Assembly (NCBI GenBank): GCA_030533225.1
Contig: JAUNJO010000003.1
Location: 22,125 to 86,124 of the forward strand
Source of the DNA: Eubacteriales bacterium
Lineage (GTDB): Bacteria > Bacillota > Clostridia > Oscillospirales > Acutalibacteraceae
Reading direction: 5' to 3'
DNA: 64,000 bases
The notes beneath the pieces are model-generated. The model did no database searches and was not told the origin of the DNA. It saw only the letters and a list, made by a program, of their open reading frames with translations. This document shows positions 17,869 to 26,070 of the stretch, in pieces; the first letter of the stretch is position 1, and each line of letters opens with the position of its first letter. Made by a program: the position numbers and the translations under genes.

Positions 17869-17980
17869 TGTCCCCTCGTTTTGTGTGTACATTGTTACTT
17901 AATTGCTAACAAACCGCTTTTCGTCTGGATATTGCCGGTGAGTTCTGGTATTGTGTGTCCCTGCCAAAGGAGGTGGCGAC

Positions 17981-18277
17981 ATGCGAAGTATCATAGAGGA
18001 ACTGTATTACGGCAACATCAGCCCGACGGATCGGGACATCGTCAAAGGCGGCAGCTATTCGCACATACTGAACCTGGTGACCCGCAACGAAGACGAGCTG
18101 ATGCAGACGCTAACGCATGCGCAGCAGGAGACATTTGAAAAGTTCAAGGACTGCGCGTCGGAGCTGGGTGACAAAAACGAAATGATGTCATTCGTGCTCG
18201 GATTCAAACTGGGTATGCGGTTGGCAGTGGAGGCAATGATCAGCATCGACGAAATCACAGAACCTAAAATGAATTAA
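17981..18277 (+). CDS. DUF6809-type small protein
   Basis: The ATG at 17981 has AAAGGAGGTGG just upstream and gives 98 residues; a longer frame begins at 17951 but has no ribosome site. The opening MRSIIEELYYGNISP and the ending GFKLGMRLAVEAM match a small clostridial family (DUF6809) commonly carried near recombinases and in integrative elements. Function is unknown. It is separated from the OLD gene by about 110 bp and is followed by a terminator, so it may be the end of the upstream operon or its own unit. Its presence marks mobile DNA. Confidence 0.7.
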   Translation: MRSIIEELYYGNISPTDRDIVKGGSYSHILNLVTRNEDELMQTLTHAQQETFEKFKDCASELGDKNEMMSFVLGFKLGMRLAVEAMISIDEITEPKMN

Positions 18278-18281
18278 TGGC

Positions 18282-18320
18282 AAGAGCCATCGCATTTGGA
18301 TACAAGTGCGATGGCTCTTT
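18282..18320 (+). terminator. Terminator after the DUF6809 gene
   Basis: GAGCCATCGCA (18284-18294) pairs perfectly with TGCGATGGCTC (18307-18317), flanked by AA and TTT. Confidence 0.8.
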
Positions 18321-18354
18321 TGAACACAACATACCGATATGAAGATTTGCATTA

Positions 18355-18458
18355 TTCCGATAATGGGGAATATTCCGCATTACACGCCAATATTGTTCCG
18401 TTAAAACGCAAAATATTATTCCGATACTATTGATATTGTTCCGAAAAGGTGGTATAAT
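18355..18458 (+). promoter_or_regulatory. Fic promoter with iterated TTCCG sites
   Basis: TTGATA (18430-18435), 17 bp, TATAAT (18453-18458) form the promoter. Five TTCCG cores occur at 18355, 18373, 18396, 18419 and 18439; three sit in the longer form ATATT(G/A)TTCCG. The spacing is 18-23 bp, roughly two helical turns, and the last copy falls between -35 and -10. This looks like a multi-site operator, plausibly for the HTH of the Fic protein. Confidence 0.6.
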
Positions 18459-18482
18459 AGCTACTAACAGGAGGGATATTTT

Positions 18483-19376
18483 ATGTTTATGACAGTAAAA
18501 CAGGCCGCAGAAAAATGGGGCATTTCCGATAGAAGAATTCGTGTGCTCTGCTCTGAAGGCAAGATCCCGGGTGCATATCAAGAAGGTCGCGGATGGAAGA
18601 TTCCACTCGACGCAGAGAAACCTGCGGATGGAAGATACAGATCAAAAGAAAGCATTCTTTCCAGAATAGATCAAAAGAAAAAAGAATTGGATGGTAGACG
18701 CCCTCTGACAGAGGGTGAAGTGGCCAGACTCAACGAAGAATTCATTGTTGAGTACACCTACAATTCCAATGCTATTGAAGGTAACACGCTGACATTGCGT
18801 GAAACAGATTTGGTGCTTCGCGGTCTTACGATCGATAAGAAGCCACTCAAAGATCATATGGAAGCCGTTGGTCACAAAGAGGCTTTTGAATATGTGAGCG
18901 AGCTGGTGAAGGATAATGTTCCAATCAGCGAAAGCATCATTAAGCAAATCCATTTTCTTGTGCTTGCTGATAAAAAGGATGACCGTGGTGTTTATCGTAG
19001 GGTGCCTGTGCGTATTATGGGTGCACAGCATGAGCCGGTGCAGCCGTATCTGATTGGACCCAAAATGGAGCAGCTCCTTCGTGATTTTGCGGAGAGCACC
19101 GAGCATATTGTGACGAAGCTGGCTCGTTTCCATATTGAATTCGAAGGGATCCACCCCTTTATCGATGGTAACGGCAGAACTGGAAGATTGCTCGTGAATC
19201 TGGAACTGATGAAAGCGGGATATCCGCCCATCGATATCAAATTCACCGATCGAATCACCTATTACAATGCCTTTGATGAATACTATGTAAAACACAATCT
19301 TTCCGCAATGGAAAATCTGTTTGCAAGTTATATCGAAGCGAGGATAGATAAATATTTGAAAATATTACAGGAATGA
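18483..19376 (+). CDS. Fic-domain protein with N-terminal HTH
   Basis: A 297-residue protein. The first 40 residues (TVKQAAEKWGISDRRIRVLC) form a MerR/excisionase-like HTH. The Fic AMP-transferase core has the intact catalytic motif HPFIDGNGRTGR at 224-235, and an autoinhibitory SNAIEGN motif at 95-101 ([S/T]xxxE[G/N]), so it belongs to the class with the inhibitory helix in front of the Fic core. Fic enzymes transfer AMP or related groups to protein hydroxyls. GGAGGG lies 7 bp before the ATG at 18483. The HTH and the iterated sites in its promoter suggest autoregulation. It may act as a regulated toxin or stress switch. Confidence 0.88.
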   Translation: MFMTVKQAAEKWGISDRRIRVLCSEGKIPGAYQEGRGWKIPLDAEKPADGRYRSKESILSRIDQKKKELDGRRPLTEGEVARLNEEFIVEYTYNSNAIEGNTLTLRETDLVLRGLTIDKKPLKDHMEAVGHKEAFEYVSELVKDNVPISESIIKQIHFLVLADKKDDRGVYRRVPVRIMGAQHEPVQPYLIGPKMEQLLRDFAESTEHIVTKLARFHIEFEGIHPFIDGNGRTGRLLVNLELMKAGYPPIDIKFTDRITYYNAFDEYYVKHNLSAMENLFASYIEARIDKYLKILQE

Positions 19377-19418
19377 GTGCGGGATAATTAACGCTCAATA
19401 TAAAGGAGGCGACAAATA

Positions 19419-20006
19419 GTGTCCACACAGTATTTCATGTACACCGAAGTGAATATAGATGGTACATGGGTTTGTATTAACAATAAGCTCCGAAACGTAC
19501 AAAAAGGATCTGAAACCTTGTGTAACACATATTACAGCGGATCAAGATCCTATTTTCGCGCAGCCGCAGATAAAATTGAGGAAATTGGCAGTCCGGTAAA
19601 GGCTGATGAGCTATCTGTAGAGCTGCAGTCACATTTCAACTGGGCAGAGGATGATATTCAATGCTGGAGAGCATTTGCGATAAGTCCAGAGGATATGCGC
19701 GCCTGTTTTCCTGATGATGCTGCATTAAGGGAATTCTGCGGATATGTTTACAAAAACACGCTTTTTAGTTATCAAACCGGGGAAATAGATGATATAGACG
19801 AGAGCTTATCCGCAGACGAATATCTTAAGCTGCCAGAGGAAAAAAGAAAATGCTATTCATACTACGAATGGGATTCCGCATTTGGTTGGTATAAGTATTT
19901 CAAGGAAATCTTAGAGCATTATTGCTGGCAAAAATATGAATGGGATACGGTGAATCATTCTTATGATAAAGAATTTCAGTTCCGTTTTATACTCGTTATT
20001 TCTTAA
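19419..20006 (+). CDS. Unknown accessory protein, 195 residues
   Basis: The GTG at 19419 has AAAGGAGG 9 bp upstream. The acidic, Trp/Tyr-rich product (for example FNWAEDDIQCWRAF, YYEWDSAFGWYKYFKEILEHYCWQ) has no family I recognise and no signal peptide or clear membrane helix. It follows the Fic gene by 42 bp in the same direction, so it may be co-expressed and could be a partner or target. A terminator follows 16 bp after the stop. The short hydrophobic ending RFILVIS might be a frameshifted or truncated tail, because the IS element begins about 90 bp further on. Confidence 0.6.
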   Translation: MSTQYFMYTEVNIDGTWVCINNKLRNVQKGSETLCNTYYSGSRSYFRAAADKIEEIGSPVKADELSVELQSHFNWAEDDIQCWRAFAISPEDMRACFPDDAALREFCGYVYKNTLFSYQTGEIDDIDESLSADEYLKLPEEKRKCYSYYEWDSAFGWYKYFKEILEHYCWQKYEWDTVNHSYDKEFQFRFILVIS

Positions 20007-20021
20007 ATAAAAACCGAACAT

Positions 20022-20057
20022 GAAACGGTACGCCCAACTGCTGAGCGTACCGTTTTT
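20022..20057 (+). terminator. Terminator after the Fic-linked gene
   Basis: AAACGGTACGC (20023-20033) pairs with GCGTACCGTTT (20045-20055), followed by TT. Confidence 0.8.
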
Positions 20058-20097
20058 GCATACTGGAGTTCTGTGCCAAACTGGGTCCGTTTTGCGG

Positions 20098-20275
20098 AAC
20101 TTTTTCTTATATCTTTTCATACGCGACTTTATTAGAAAAAGAACCAGTAAAGAACAGTATCCCAGTATAAGGGCATTCATGCCCTTCGGGAGATGGTTTT
20201 ATAACACTGAACAACTGAGTCAGTCTGAAACGAATTTCGGGTAACTTTTCCTATATTCTTTCTTACGCGACTTTT
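20098..20275 (+). repeat. Paired direct repeats at the IS left end
   Basis: Two 33-bp related segments, 20098-20130 and 20243-20275, share AACTTTT(T/C)C, TATAT/TATAT-like and ACGCGACTTT; their starts are 145 bp apart. They look like transposase binding sites. The stretch 20060-20400 holds no other feature apart from a TATAAT at 20377 ahead of istA. Confidence 0.6.
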
Positions 20276-20460
20276 ACCATAAAAGGAATCAGAAATATTC
20301 AGTTGTTCAGTAAATTATAGTTTCCTCGCCTATAGCTTTTTATGAAGGGGTGTATAGGGGAAACAAAAAAATATGATATAATCCCCATAAAGGAGGTGGT
20401 GTGTATGATTGTGCGAGGCACTCTTTGGAATCAAACGAAATAGAAGGAGGTAAAACACAG

Positions 20461-21945
20461 ATGATTTCCAAAGAACAGTTTTTAACGATCAAGCGGCTCA
20501 AACAAGAAGGCGTGCCGATCGCAGCTATCGCAAGAAGAATCGGCATATCGGAGCCGACCACACGCAAGTGGGCCAACATGGGCGAAGCAGGCTTCGACGA
20601 GCTGAAAAAGGATGATATTCCGTATCTGGACAACTACCGCGAGTTTATCCTCAGCATCCTGCGGGTGTGTCCGCAAACAAGAGAGACCAACATCCTGTAC
20701 CGACTAAGGGAGGAATTCCCGGACTTTGAGTGCCGCAAGACCACCTTTTACAAGTACATGAGAAAACTGCGAGAACAGACCGGATTTGTTCAATTTACAG
20801 GGCGAGTCACTTCGCTGCGAGAGGAATCGCCGCCAGGTTATGAAGCACAGGTGGATTTCGGTCAGTATCGCATGAAGGATATGTACGGTAAACCGGTGCG
20901 GGTGTATTTCTTCTGCATGGTGCTGGCATATAGCCGCATGCACTATGTGTATTTCAGCCGCGATCCCTTTACCACCAAGACGGCCATCCAAGCTCACGAA
21001 TACGCCTTTCAGTATTTCGGCGGCAGGACACAGATGATTGTGTATGATCAGGATCGGGTGTTTGTGGTGGATGAGAATTTCGGCAATATCGCGCTGGTAC
21101 CAAGGTTTGAGGAATACGTCAAAAAGGTGGGCTTTAGCGTCCGTCTTTGCCGTCCCCACGATCCACAATCCAAAGGCAAGGTGGAAACCTTTGTGCGCTA
21201 CATCAAAGAGAACTTTCTGGCAGGCAGAATCTACAAAGGAATCGACTCTTTGAACAGCGACGCCCTGCGGTGGCTGGATGCCGAAGGAAACGGCACCACC
21301 AACCTACGAACCCGCAAACCGCCACGAGTCATGTTCCGTGAGGAAGCGCAGCACCTAACCAGAGTGCCATTTTCCGATGAAGGCTTTTCGGAAATTCGCA
21401 GTGTGTCGGACAAGTACACGGTGAAAATCGACTGGAGCGTTTACGAGCTGCCGCGAGCAGCAGTTAAACCCTTCGATCAGGTTCGGGTAGAGGAACAGGA
21501 CGGTATGCTGCTCTTTTATAAAGCGGCAGAGAATGAACTGATTCACAAATGCCCACGGCGTGAATCTCCAGGAGGCACGACATCCTATGAAGGCAATAGT
21601 CACAAAGGAGACTCGGTGGCAAGCAATTCCTTCCGACTACGTTTCGAAGCTTATGACATAGCGGAACGCTTTGCAGAAATAGTGGAGGAAACGGAGCCAC
21701 GATACAAAAATCTGCAGCTTGGCCGCATGCTGACCTTATCCAACGTGTTCACAATGGAGCAAATGGTAGAAGCGATGGATTACTGCGTGAATATCGGCAT
21801 TTGTTCAGCGGCAGAGGTGACCGCCTTCCTCATCTACCGCCACGGCAAGGACTATGTTACAAAGCGTATCTCGAAAAACGCCTATTATCGCAACCGCGAG
21901 CGAGCGGAGGAAATAAGGAGGGAGCAAGATGGCAGGTATCGCTGA
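20461..21945 (+). CDS. istA: IS21-family transposase IstA
   Basis: From ATG 20461 (AAGGAGG 10 bp upstream) the product is 494 residues; an in-frame GTG at 20401 with its own AGGAGG would add 20 residues. An N-terminal HTH (IAAIARRIGISEPTTRKW) is followed by the DDE integrase core: QVDFGQ, VYDQDR and KGKVETF hold the catalytic Asp, Asp and Glu. The C-terminal Mu-type beta domain ends the protein. The last 17 bp overlap istB. A 12-codon frame at 20405-20443 ends right at the second ribosome site and may couple translation. Confidence 0.92.
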   Translation: MISKEQFLTIKRLKQEGVPIAAIARRIGISEPTTRKWANMGEAGFDELKKDDIPYLDNYREFILSILRVCPQTRETNILYRLREEFPDFECRKTTFYKYMRKLREQTGFVQFTGRVTSLREESPPGYEAQVDFGQYRMKDMYGKPVRVYFFCMVLAYSRMHYVYFSRDPFTTKTAIQAHEYAFQYFGGRTQMIVYDQDRVFVVDENFGNIALVPRFEEYVKKVGFSVRLCRPHDPQSKGKVETFVRYIKENFLAGRIYKGIDSLNSDALRWLDAEGNGTTNLRTRKPPRVMFREEAQHLTRVPFSDEGFSEIRSVSDKYTVKIDWSVYELPRAAVKPFDQVRVEEQDGMLLFYKAAENELIHKCPRRESPGGTTSYEGNSHKGDSVASNSFRLRFEAYDIAERFAEIVEETEPRYKNLQLGRMLTLSNVFTMEQMVEAMDYCVNIGICSAAEVTAFLIYRHGKDYVTKRISKNAYYRNRERAEEIRREQDGRYR

Positions 21946-22609
21946 ATTACAACAACTGGCGCAGCAGCTTGGCCTTACCCATATCGCCAGCGGCAAGGTG
22001 GATTTAGGCAATGAGACTCTCTCGAATACCGACTACCTCAAGCAGATATTCGAAGCAGAGGTACAGGCCAGAGAAAGCGAAGCACTTGACCGTAGACGCA
22101 AAGCCAGCAATCTTCCACATCGTGTGTTCACCACCGTCAAGCTCAACAAAGGCGTCAAGTGGCAGATTGAGCAGTTAGAGCAACTGGAATGGATAGAGGC
22201 ATCAGAGGACCTCGCTATCATAGGCCGCTGTGACACAGGCAAAACCTCACTGGCCACCCACTTAGGCGAGCTGCCACTGAAAGGTGGCTACCGCGTCTAT
22301 TACTGTAACATCGACGTGTTCCTGCAGATCTTACGCCACAAAGATACCGTCGATAAATATCACCGGAAGTTTCGATACATGATAAGTTGCGACCTGATCA
22401 TCATTGATGAGCTGATGTACGTAGCCTTATCCGAACAAGACCTACCGCTATTTTACAGAGCGGTCAACTTCCTCAAGGAGGAGCGAAGCATTATCTACAT
22501 AACAAACAGAGAACTGACAGAGTGGCCCCAGGTGGCAGATGATAAGCACCTGATGGAAACCCTGACACAGAAGATCATGAGCAGCAGCCAACAGATAAGG
22601 CTGCAATAG
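21929..22609 (+). CDS. istB: IS21-family helper ATPase IstB
   Basis: A 226-residue AAA+ ATPase overlapping istA by 17 bp. The Walker A region reads GRCDTGKT instead of the usual GPPGTGKT, keeping the GKT core but losing glycines and proline. Walker B is IIIDELMY. The C-terminus is shorter than typical IstB proteins of about 240-260 residues. IstB regulates target choice and stimulates IstA. The altered P-loop raises the chance that the copy is less active, although other members of this gut Firmicutes subgroup may share it. Confidence 0.88.
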   Translation: MAGIAELQQLAQQLGLTHIASGKVDLGNETLSNTDYLKQIFEAEVQARESEALDRRRKASNLPHRVFTTVKLNKGVKWQIEQLEQLEWIEASEDLAIIGRCDTGKTSLATHLGELPLKGGYRVYYCNIDVFLQILRHKDTVDKYHRKFRYMISCDLIIIDELMYVALSEQDLPLFYRAVNFLKEERSIIYITNRELTEWPQVADDKHLMETLTQKIMSSSQQIRLQ

Positions 22610-22798
22610 CAAACACACGGCGAACCGCCGTGGCCGAAAAAACACTTCCGAATAATCTTGAAAACAACTGACTGAAAAGTCAGATAATATAGGTTTCCCA
22701 CATTGAAAAATTTTTCCGTGAAACGCTTTCTGAAATCCGTAAAAACGCGGAAAAGTTAGAACTGGGGAGGGGCGGGAGAAATCTCGCCAACTTTTCGC

Positions 22799-23380
22799 TT
22801 GCAAACGGGCGTGGGGTCACGCGCGAAAAATCGGGAAATCAAGTGGGGCTGCTCCAACAGGATCAGCAACGGCAGAGCGGCATGCGACTCACACCATGTA
22901 AACGAAGACACCCTGCAGAATACCTACACGGCCGCGATCAGAGACATGGTCGAGGATGCAGAGGAAATCATGACGGCGGTCAAGGAAAGCGCAGGGCTGG
23001 TCATGGAGCCGGAAAACCGAGCGGCGCTGGAGCGCATCGAGCAGGAGATCATCGACCTGCAGAACGCGGTGTTGGAGCTGCATAAGGCCAAGCAGCAGCG
23101 CAGCGTTACTGCAGCAGACTACGCAGCGCAGATCAAAGAGTACGGTCAGAGAATGCAGGAGCTGGAAGCGCAGCAGGCAGAACTGCAGACCACAGAAAAC
23201 AGATACGCAGAGGTGAAATTATGGCTGGACAGCTTCGCTGAACACATCCAGAGCGGCGCAATCATGAACGCAGATGACAGCATGATCATGAAACAGCTGG
23301 TGGAACAGATCATCGTTGGAGATGACGGCATCGAGGTACACTTCAAATGCGGCATCGTCGCCAGCCACGAATACCTGTAA
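22799..23380 (+). pseudogene. Large serine recombinase, C-terminal remnant
   Basis: The frame encodes only the tail of a large serine recombinase: the second half of the zinc ribbon (REIKWGCSNRI...ACDSHHVNEDTLQ) and a long coiled coil rich in Glu/Gln/Ala, ending with the conserved EQIIVGDDGIEVHFKCG. The resolvase catalytic domain with its serine and most of the DNA-binding part are absent. Just upstream the homology seems to continue in another frame (FACKRAWG before SRAKNRE), so there is also a frameshift near 22815. It lies about 40 bp after the IS21 inverted repeat. This is probably the dead integrase of the island. Confidence 0.8.
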
Positions 23381-23387
23381 CAAAGAC

Positions 23388-23425
23388 GCCCTCGGCAGCC
23401 AAAACGGTTGTCGAGGGCGCTTTTT
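23388..23425 (+). terminator. Terminator after recombinase remnant
   Basis: GCCCTCGGCAGCC (23388-23400) pairs with GGTTGTCGAGGGC (23406-23418) around AAAAC, then GCTTTTT. Confidence 0.8.
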
Positions 23426-23477
23426 GCTGTCGTAAATTTGCGACAAGTCCGTCAGAAAGTTTGTTATTCCGAACACA

Positions 23478-23513
23478 TTGAAAATAGCGCATTTTTTTGC
23501 TATACTGTATATT
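23478..23513 (+). promoter_or_regulatory. Promoter of the HNH gene with shared 15-bp box
   Basis: TTGAAA (23478-23483), 17 bp, TATACT (23501-23506). GCTATACTGTATATT (23499-23513) is identical to the sequence at 5783-5797 in the defence operon promoter, in the same position relative to the -10. Confidence 0.7.
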
Positions 23514-23540
23514 ACAAAAATGCGCCAAGGGGGTATCAGC

Positions 23541-24266
23541 ATGGAAGCGAAGAATTATATAGCAACATTAGCGGCCACGAAATGCGCTGACCCTAATGGC
23601 AATGTGTTTAACGGCATCTGGCAGTCATATGAGCGCGTGGTGATCCACAGTTTGATAACATCATTCGGTCTCGACTTTCTTGTGCAGGATCAGCAGGGCA
23701 GCGATGTGGACAGCATTCGTAGTGTTAGAAGCAGCGGTTTTAAGAGCGATGAACATCGTGCTGCATACGACGCTCGTGGTGGTTATGATACGAAGGAATA
23801 TCATACACATCCGCAGTATCTTGAAATTGCACAGTCTGCAAGAAGGACATTTAATGAGACTGGTGCTATGCAGCAGGATGCGTATGTCCCCGGAAACACC
23901 GTAGCATACAGTAGAGCCAGCGCGTTAGGCAAAGAACGCAGAGCAAACCTTGACCATGTCATTTCTGCACATGAAATTCATGAAGATCCCGGCCGTGTTC
24001 TTGCAGGGCTTGACGGCAGAGATCTCGCAAACTCACCAGATAATCTCAAATTCACAAATGAGTCGCTAAACAAGCAGAAAAGCGATATGACCGTCGACGC
24101 ATTTCTCGACAAAAAGGTGATGCTATTCCAGAAGATGTGCAGCAGCAAATGCGGGCTGTCGATCGGGAATCACGCGAAAAGTACGAAGCAAAGCTGGCGC
24201 AGGCCTACTACTCAAGTGGCGATTTTTGGGGAGACGCAATTGCAGCCGCAGGAGCGCGTGGTATAG
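23541..24266 (+). CDS. HNH-like nuclease protein, N-terminal part of a frameshifted gene
   Basis: The ATG at 23541 follows AAGGGGGT by 6 bp. The first ~190 residues carry an HNH-like signature: NLDHVISAHEIHED (His139) followed by DLANSPDNLKFTNESLNKQK with Asn164/Asn168. After residue 192 the sequence loses character and runs out of frame to 24266. The natural continuation (GDAIPEDVQQQ and onwards) lies in the -1 frame from the run AAAAAGG at 24111-24117. Either one base was lost, or ribosomes shift -1 at AAAAAG. Intact, the product would be about 522 residues, nuclease followed by membrane segments. The family is not known to me. Confidence 0.65.
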   Translation: MEAKNYIATLAATKCADPNGNVFNGIWQSYERVVIHSLITSFGLDFLVQDQQGSDVDSIRSVRSSGFKSDEHRAAYDARGGYDTKEYHTHPQYLEIAQSARRTFNETGAMQQDAYVPGNTVAYSRASALGKERRANLDHVISAHEIHEDPGRVLAGLDGRDLANSPDNLKFTNESLNKQKSDMTVDAFLDKKVMLFQKMCSSKCGLSIGNHAKSTKQSWRRPTTQVAIFGETQLQPQERVV

Positions 24267-25108
24267 AGATGGGTGCCAGACAGGCACTTGGTTTTGTTTT
24301 CGTCGAGGTATGGTTTGCTTGCAAAGAGGAAATGTTGGCCGTCCCCGACAATGGCGAAATCAAGGATTATTATGCTGCGCTGGAGCGTGGTGTGAAAAAG
24401 AGTTTGGAAAATATCATCGCAAAGCGCAAAGGGCTTTTGGAAAGTTTCGGATTAGGCTTTATTGCTGGCTCGCTGGCAAGTCTCACTACCACAATTTGCA
24501 ACATTTTCTTCGAAATTGATGAAAAGACAATCCGAAACCTGCGACAGGTATTCGCGGCAGTTGTGCAGGCGGCAAATGTACTCCTGTTCAATCCAAACGA
24601 CCTGTTACTTGGTGATCGGATTGAGGCTGCAACAGTTATCCTCGGCACAGGCGCAAGCGTGTTGGTTGGTACAAAGGTCGGTGATATAATTGCAAAGACA
24701 CCGATTGGCGCAGATCCCACGGTGGGAACGCCTATTAGAATTTTCTGTTCCACGCTGGTTAGTGGACTGATTTCGTGTACGATGCCACTGGTACTCGACC
24801 GCAGCAAATTCATCAACAAAGCCATAACGGCGCTGAATATGTATCTAACAGAGGATCAGAGCTTCCGTCAAATCGCATACGATTTCGAGACATATGCGGC
24901 ACAGATCGCTGCCGTGGATGTTGAGCAGTTCCGCAAAGACACGGAGCGCTTCCAGAATATTGCTGACGAAATATACATGGCAGATGATGACGAAGAACTG
25001 GACGGTATCCTCACTACAGCATTTGAGGTGCTTGCAATTCCTGCTCCTTGGAGCGGTGATTTCGATGAATTTATGGGCAATCCCAATAACAAGCTGAAAT
25101 TCGGTTAA
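24137..25108 (+). CDS. Membrane-associated C-terminal part of the frameshifted HNH gene
   Basis: This frame (GTG 24137 or ATG 24149, neither with a ribosome site) continues the preceding gene: in the same frame GGT-GAT-GCT encodes GDAIPED directly after the AAAAAG run. Its ~320 residues begin with a charged helix (VDRESREKYEAKLAQAYY). Several hydrophobic stretches follow: GLGFIAGSLASLTTTICNIFF, VILGTGASVLVG and FCSTLVSGLISCTMPLVL. The end is acidic. I read it as the membrane-acting half of one nuclease/membrane protein and not an independent gene. No named domain is recognised. Confidence 0.6.
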   Translation: MQQQMRAVDRESREKYEAKLAQAYYSSGDFWGDAIAAAGARGIEMGARQALGFVFVEVWFACKEEMLAVPDNGEIKDYYAALERGVKKSLENIIAKRKGLLESFGLGFIAGSLASLTTTICNIFFEIDEKTIRNLRQVFAAVVQAANVLLFNPNDLLLGDRIEAATVILGTGASVLVGTKVGDIIAKTPIGADPTVGTPIRIFCSTLVSGLISCTMPLVLDRSKFINKAITALNMYLTEDQSFRQIAYDFETYAAQIAAVDVEQFRKDTERFQNIADEIYMADDDEELDGILTTAFEVLAIPAPWSGDFDEFMGNPNNKLKFG

Positions 25109-25132
25109 TTACATTGGCAAGGAGATATAGAC

Positions 25133-26050
25133 ATGTGGATATTTAAAAAACTATTCGAATGGCTTGCCAAGTTTTTTGGATCGAAGGCAGGTAAAACCAC
25201 ACTCAAGGTAATGGGTGGTGTGGGCTTAGCTGCTGGAGCAGGAGCCGGTGTAGAAATAGCCGTCGCCCATAAGAGAAACAAGCGCGCAGAACGCATCAAG
25301 GCCGCTGCGCTGAAGAAGCACGATGAAGGCCGTGTGAAAGTGGAAGCTACACTGGCTGATTTAGGCGAAACCAAGATGGAAATATACAGAAGCTTTGGCG
25401 AATTGGCAGATGCAATACAAAGCATCCAGCAGCGACCCGAATACGGATTGTCCATCGAAGGTATTGAGTTACCCAGCTTCAAGCCAGCAGAATTCAAGCA
25501 ACTGGCAATGGCAATTGAGGCTGCGGCAGGCGGCGTCGGTGGCATGGCTGTCGGTGGTGCAGTAGGCGTAGCTGCGATGGGTACTGGATCAATTCTTGCA
25601 CTGGCACCGGGCGCGCTTCTTGGCGGCATCGTTCTTTGTGCCATGGGTGCCAAAATGCTTCACCGATCGGCAGAAAAAGTAAAGTTGGCAAAGAAGATTG
25701 AAGCCGATGTAGAAAGCATCCTCGTGTATTACAAGGAGCTGGATAAGACGGCAAAACGCTTCCATAAAACATTCATGGAGGTAAAGGAACCGTACTTTAA
25801 GCACCCTCACAAAGTACAGAAAATCATTGCCAGAAAGACCGACTGGGAGAAATTCTCCAAGGCAGAGAAATTGGCAGTAAAGAATGCAATCGCGCTTGCA
25901 CAATTGCTCCATCGCATGTGTGCGGTTCAGCTGGTGCTGGATGCTCCAAAGGCAGATGCAATTGAGAGAGTAAATACGCCCGTGGTTGACCGCATGATCG
26001 CAGATGCAAACAATGTGCGTGACCAAGTGAAAAAGGGCATCGCTGCATAA
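25133..26050 (+). CDS. Glycine-zipper membrane protein with coiled coils
   Basis: A 305-residue protein with no family I recognise. The N-terminus (MWIFKKLFEWLAKFF) is amphipathic. A Gly/Ala-rich hydrophobic stretch follows at about 24-42 and a long one at about 125-175 (GGVGGMAVGGAVGVAAMG, then LAPGALLGGIVLCAMG), which resemble glycine zippers that insert in membranes. The helices between and after them are charged and heptad-like. It lies 24 bp after the HNH/membrane gene and is probably co-transcribed with it. It could be a pore-forming or membrane-remodelling partner; this is inference from composition only. Confidence 0.65.
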   Translation: MWIFKKLFEWLAKFFGSKAGKTTLKVMGGVGLAAGAGAGVEIAVAHKRNKRAERIKAAALKKHDEGRVKVEATLADLGETKMEIYRSFGELADAIQSIQQRPEYGLSIEGIELPSFKPAEFKQLAMAIEAAAGGVGGMAVGGAVGVAAMGTGSILALAPGALLGGIVLCAMGAKMLHRSAEKVKLAKKIEADVESILVYYKELDKTAKRFHKTFMEVKEPYFKHPHKVQKIIARKTDWEKFSKAEKLAVKNAIALAQLLHRMCAVQLVLDAPKADAIERVNTPVVDRMIADANNVRDQVKKGIAA

Positions 26051-26070
26051 CAAGAAAGGAGTGAGCTGCA

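Larger units (their letters stand above)
20098..22758 (+). mobile_element. IS21-family insertion sequence (approximate limits)
   Basis: An istA/istB pair with flanking repeats. TAACTTTTCC at 20242-20251 is matched in inverted orientation by GGAAAAGTTA at 22749-22758, and the left end carries a second related copy starting near 20098. IS21-family ends typically hold several subterminal repeats, so the outermost ends and target duplication could not be placed. To the right it abuts the headless recombinase gene. Confidence 0.75.

Noticed and set aside
20405-20443. 12-codon leader peptide before istA
   Set aside because: It has a good ribosome site and ends at the istA site, but the alternative in-frame GTG start at 20401 explains the same ribosome site; not listed as a gene.
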